Assembly: GCF_001449115.1 (NCBI RefSeq)
Contig: NZ_LAIJ01000009.1
Location: forward strand, 2,052,114-2,116,113
DNA from: Occallatibacter gabretensis
Lineage (GTDB): Bacteria; Acidobacteriota; Terriglobia; Terriglobales; Acidobacteriaceae
Direction of reading: 5' to 3'
Length of the DNA stretch: 64,000 nucleotides
The notes under the pieces are model-generated. The model did no database searches. It was not told the origin of the DNA and was given only the letters and a program-made list of their open reading frames with translations. A program made the translations under genes and the position numbers. Every line of letters begins with the position of its first letter. Within the stretch, counting starts at the first letter, position 1. This document shows positions 63,199 through 64,000 of the stretch, one piece after another.

Positions 63199-64000
63199 AT
63201 GCTTATTCGGAATCGTCGGCTCACTTTGGTTCTTGGATTGTTGTGCTTCTTTTCACTCATTCCTGTTCAGTCGCAGCCGAAAGCAACTGCGTCGAAAAAG
63301 CCTTGTGATATTTATCAGGCCGCGCGTACACCGTGCGTGGCTGCGATCAGCACTACTCGCGCACTGTACTCGGCTTATTCCGGGCCGCTGTATCAGGTGA
63401 CGCGCGAGTCCGACAAAACTACCAAGGATATCCGAGTCCTTCCAGATGGATATGCAGATGCGGTCAAGCAGGATAGCTTCTGCGCGAAGACGGCCTGTAC
63501 GATCACAAAAATTTACGATCAATCCCCGAGACACAATGACCTTACTGTTGCTCCTGCGGGCGGGGCTGCTCGTGGCAAAGGTCCAGATGGCCAGGATCTG
63601 CCCGCAGTTGCAGATGCACTGCCGATCATTGCTGGCGGGCACAAGGTATATGGCGTTTATATTGCGGCGGGAATGGGCTACCGGAACGATAAGACCTCAG
63701 GCATTGCGGTGAATGGGCAGCCTGAGGGAGTGTACATGGTTAGCTCGGGCACGCACGTCAACAGCGGATGCTGCTTTGACTTTGGAAATGCCGAGACGAA
63801 CAACCTTGATAATCGTTCGGGTCATATGGACGCGATCAGTCTGATGTGTGACAAGGACAATGCTTGCAATCCACATGTTGGACTCGATATGGAGGACGGA
63901 ATCTATCCTCCTTTTCCGGTGCCTGCGAAGCTGGCGTTTGTAACGGCTATGGGCGCAAACGATGGCCAGCACAAATATGTCCTTTACGGGGGTGACTCAC
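63199..64000 (+). CDS. GH54-like alpha-L-arabinofuranosidase, N-terminal part (right edge truncated)
   Basis: The frame is open from ATG 63199 to the right edge, 267 codons. GGAGG lies four bases upstream. A signal peptide (LVLGLLCFFSLIPVQSQ) is followed by the alpha-L-arabinofuranosidase B catalytic domain of GH54 type. Marks are KKPCDIYQAARTPCVAAIS, ALYSAYSGPLYQVTRESD, CTITKIYDQSPRHNDLTVA, GHKVYGVYIAAGMGYRND and GCCFDFGNAETN. The many conserved Cys residues and the GCCFDFGNAET block with its catalytic Glu are present. It would remove arabinose from plant polysaccharides outside the cell. The C-terminal arabinose-binding domain, if present, is beyond the window. Confidence 0.9.
   Translation, partial: MLIRNRRLTLVLGLLCFFSLIPVQSQPKATASKKPCDIYQAARTPCVAAISTTRALYSAYSGPLYQVTRESDKTTKDIRVLPDGYADAVKQDSFCAKTACTITKIYDQSPRHNDLTVAPAGGAARGKGPDGQDLPAVADALPIIAGGHKVYGVYIAAGMGYRNDKTSGIAVNGQPEGVYMVSSGTHVNSGCCFDFGNAETNNLDNRSGHMDAISLMCDKDNACNPHVGLDMEDGIYPPFPVPAKLAFVTAMGANDGQHKYVLYGGDS

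Overview
The window is a GC-rich bacterial chromosome segment, most likely from an acidobacterium of the Acidobacteriaceae/Terriglobia type. This rests on family content: two adjacent very large FtsX/MacB-type permeases of the acidobacterial duplicated orphan permease (ADOP) kind, a VWFA-related acidobacterial secreted protein, a DUF1684 protein, many secreted TPR proteins, an lpxB gene (Gram-negative outer membrane), and several families of short dispersed intergenic repeats. No rRNA, tRNA or CRISPR array was seen.

Layout. 1-4.4 kb: two ADOP permeases, the first cut by the left edge. 4.6-6.2 kb: a small unknown gene and an XRE/S24 LexA-like repressor with two tandem candidate operators in front of it. 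6.3-11.3 kb: a lone receiver protein, a SRPBCC protein, a TPR membrane protein, an ECF sigma factor with a candidate membrane partner, a phage-holin-family membrane protein and a secreted protein. 11.4-17.5 kb: two tandem paralogous TPR lipoproteins, small secreted proteins, an RlpA-like protein and a methyltransferase. 17.5-27.4 kb (mostly minus strand): an M1-peptidase-like protein that has lost its zinc ligands, lpxB, a VOC protein, DAHP synthase, DUF1684, a VWFA protein and an acyltransferase. 27.5-30.8 kb: hrcA, grpE, dnaJ (no dnaK between them). 30.9-33.8 kb: an overlapping three-gene operon of type III polyketide synthase, methyltransferase and FAD oxidoreductase.

33.8-60.2 kb is the centrepiece, a hybrid NRPS-PKS biosynthetic locus. 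On the minus strand a Sfp-type phosphopantetheinyl transferase is coupled to an ABC-F ATPase. On the plus strand, in one tightly overlapping operon, are: NRPS1 (docking-C-A-PCP-TE), a two-gene ABC exporter, a type II thioesterase, PKS1 (KS-MT-ACP, no AT), PKS2 (KS-ACP, no AT), NRPS2 (docking-C-A-PCP-C-A-PCP) and PKS3 (KS-AT-KR-ACP). Terminal docking motifs suggest the working order PKS1, PKS2, NRPS2, PKS3, NRPS1, so the first gene encodes the last, releasing module. That module's thioesterase has Cys in place of the nucleophilic Ser. The only cis AT is in PKS3, so the two AT-less modules must be loaded in trans. The gene set fits a methylated, amino-acid-containing polyketide with an aliphatic residue and two glycine-like residues; the structure itself is inferred, not seen.

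60.2-64 kb: the 3' remnant of an IS481-like transposase marks the downstream border. It is followed by a serine beta-lactamase-family/TPR protein, a Lys/Glu-rich repeat protein, and the start of a GH54-like alpha-L-arabinofuranosidase cut by the right edge.
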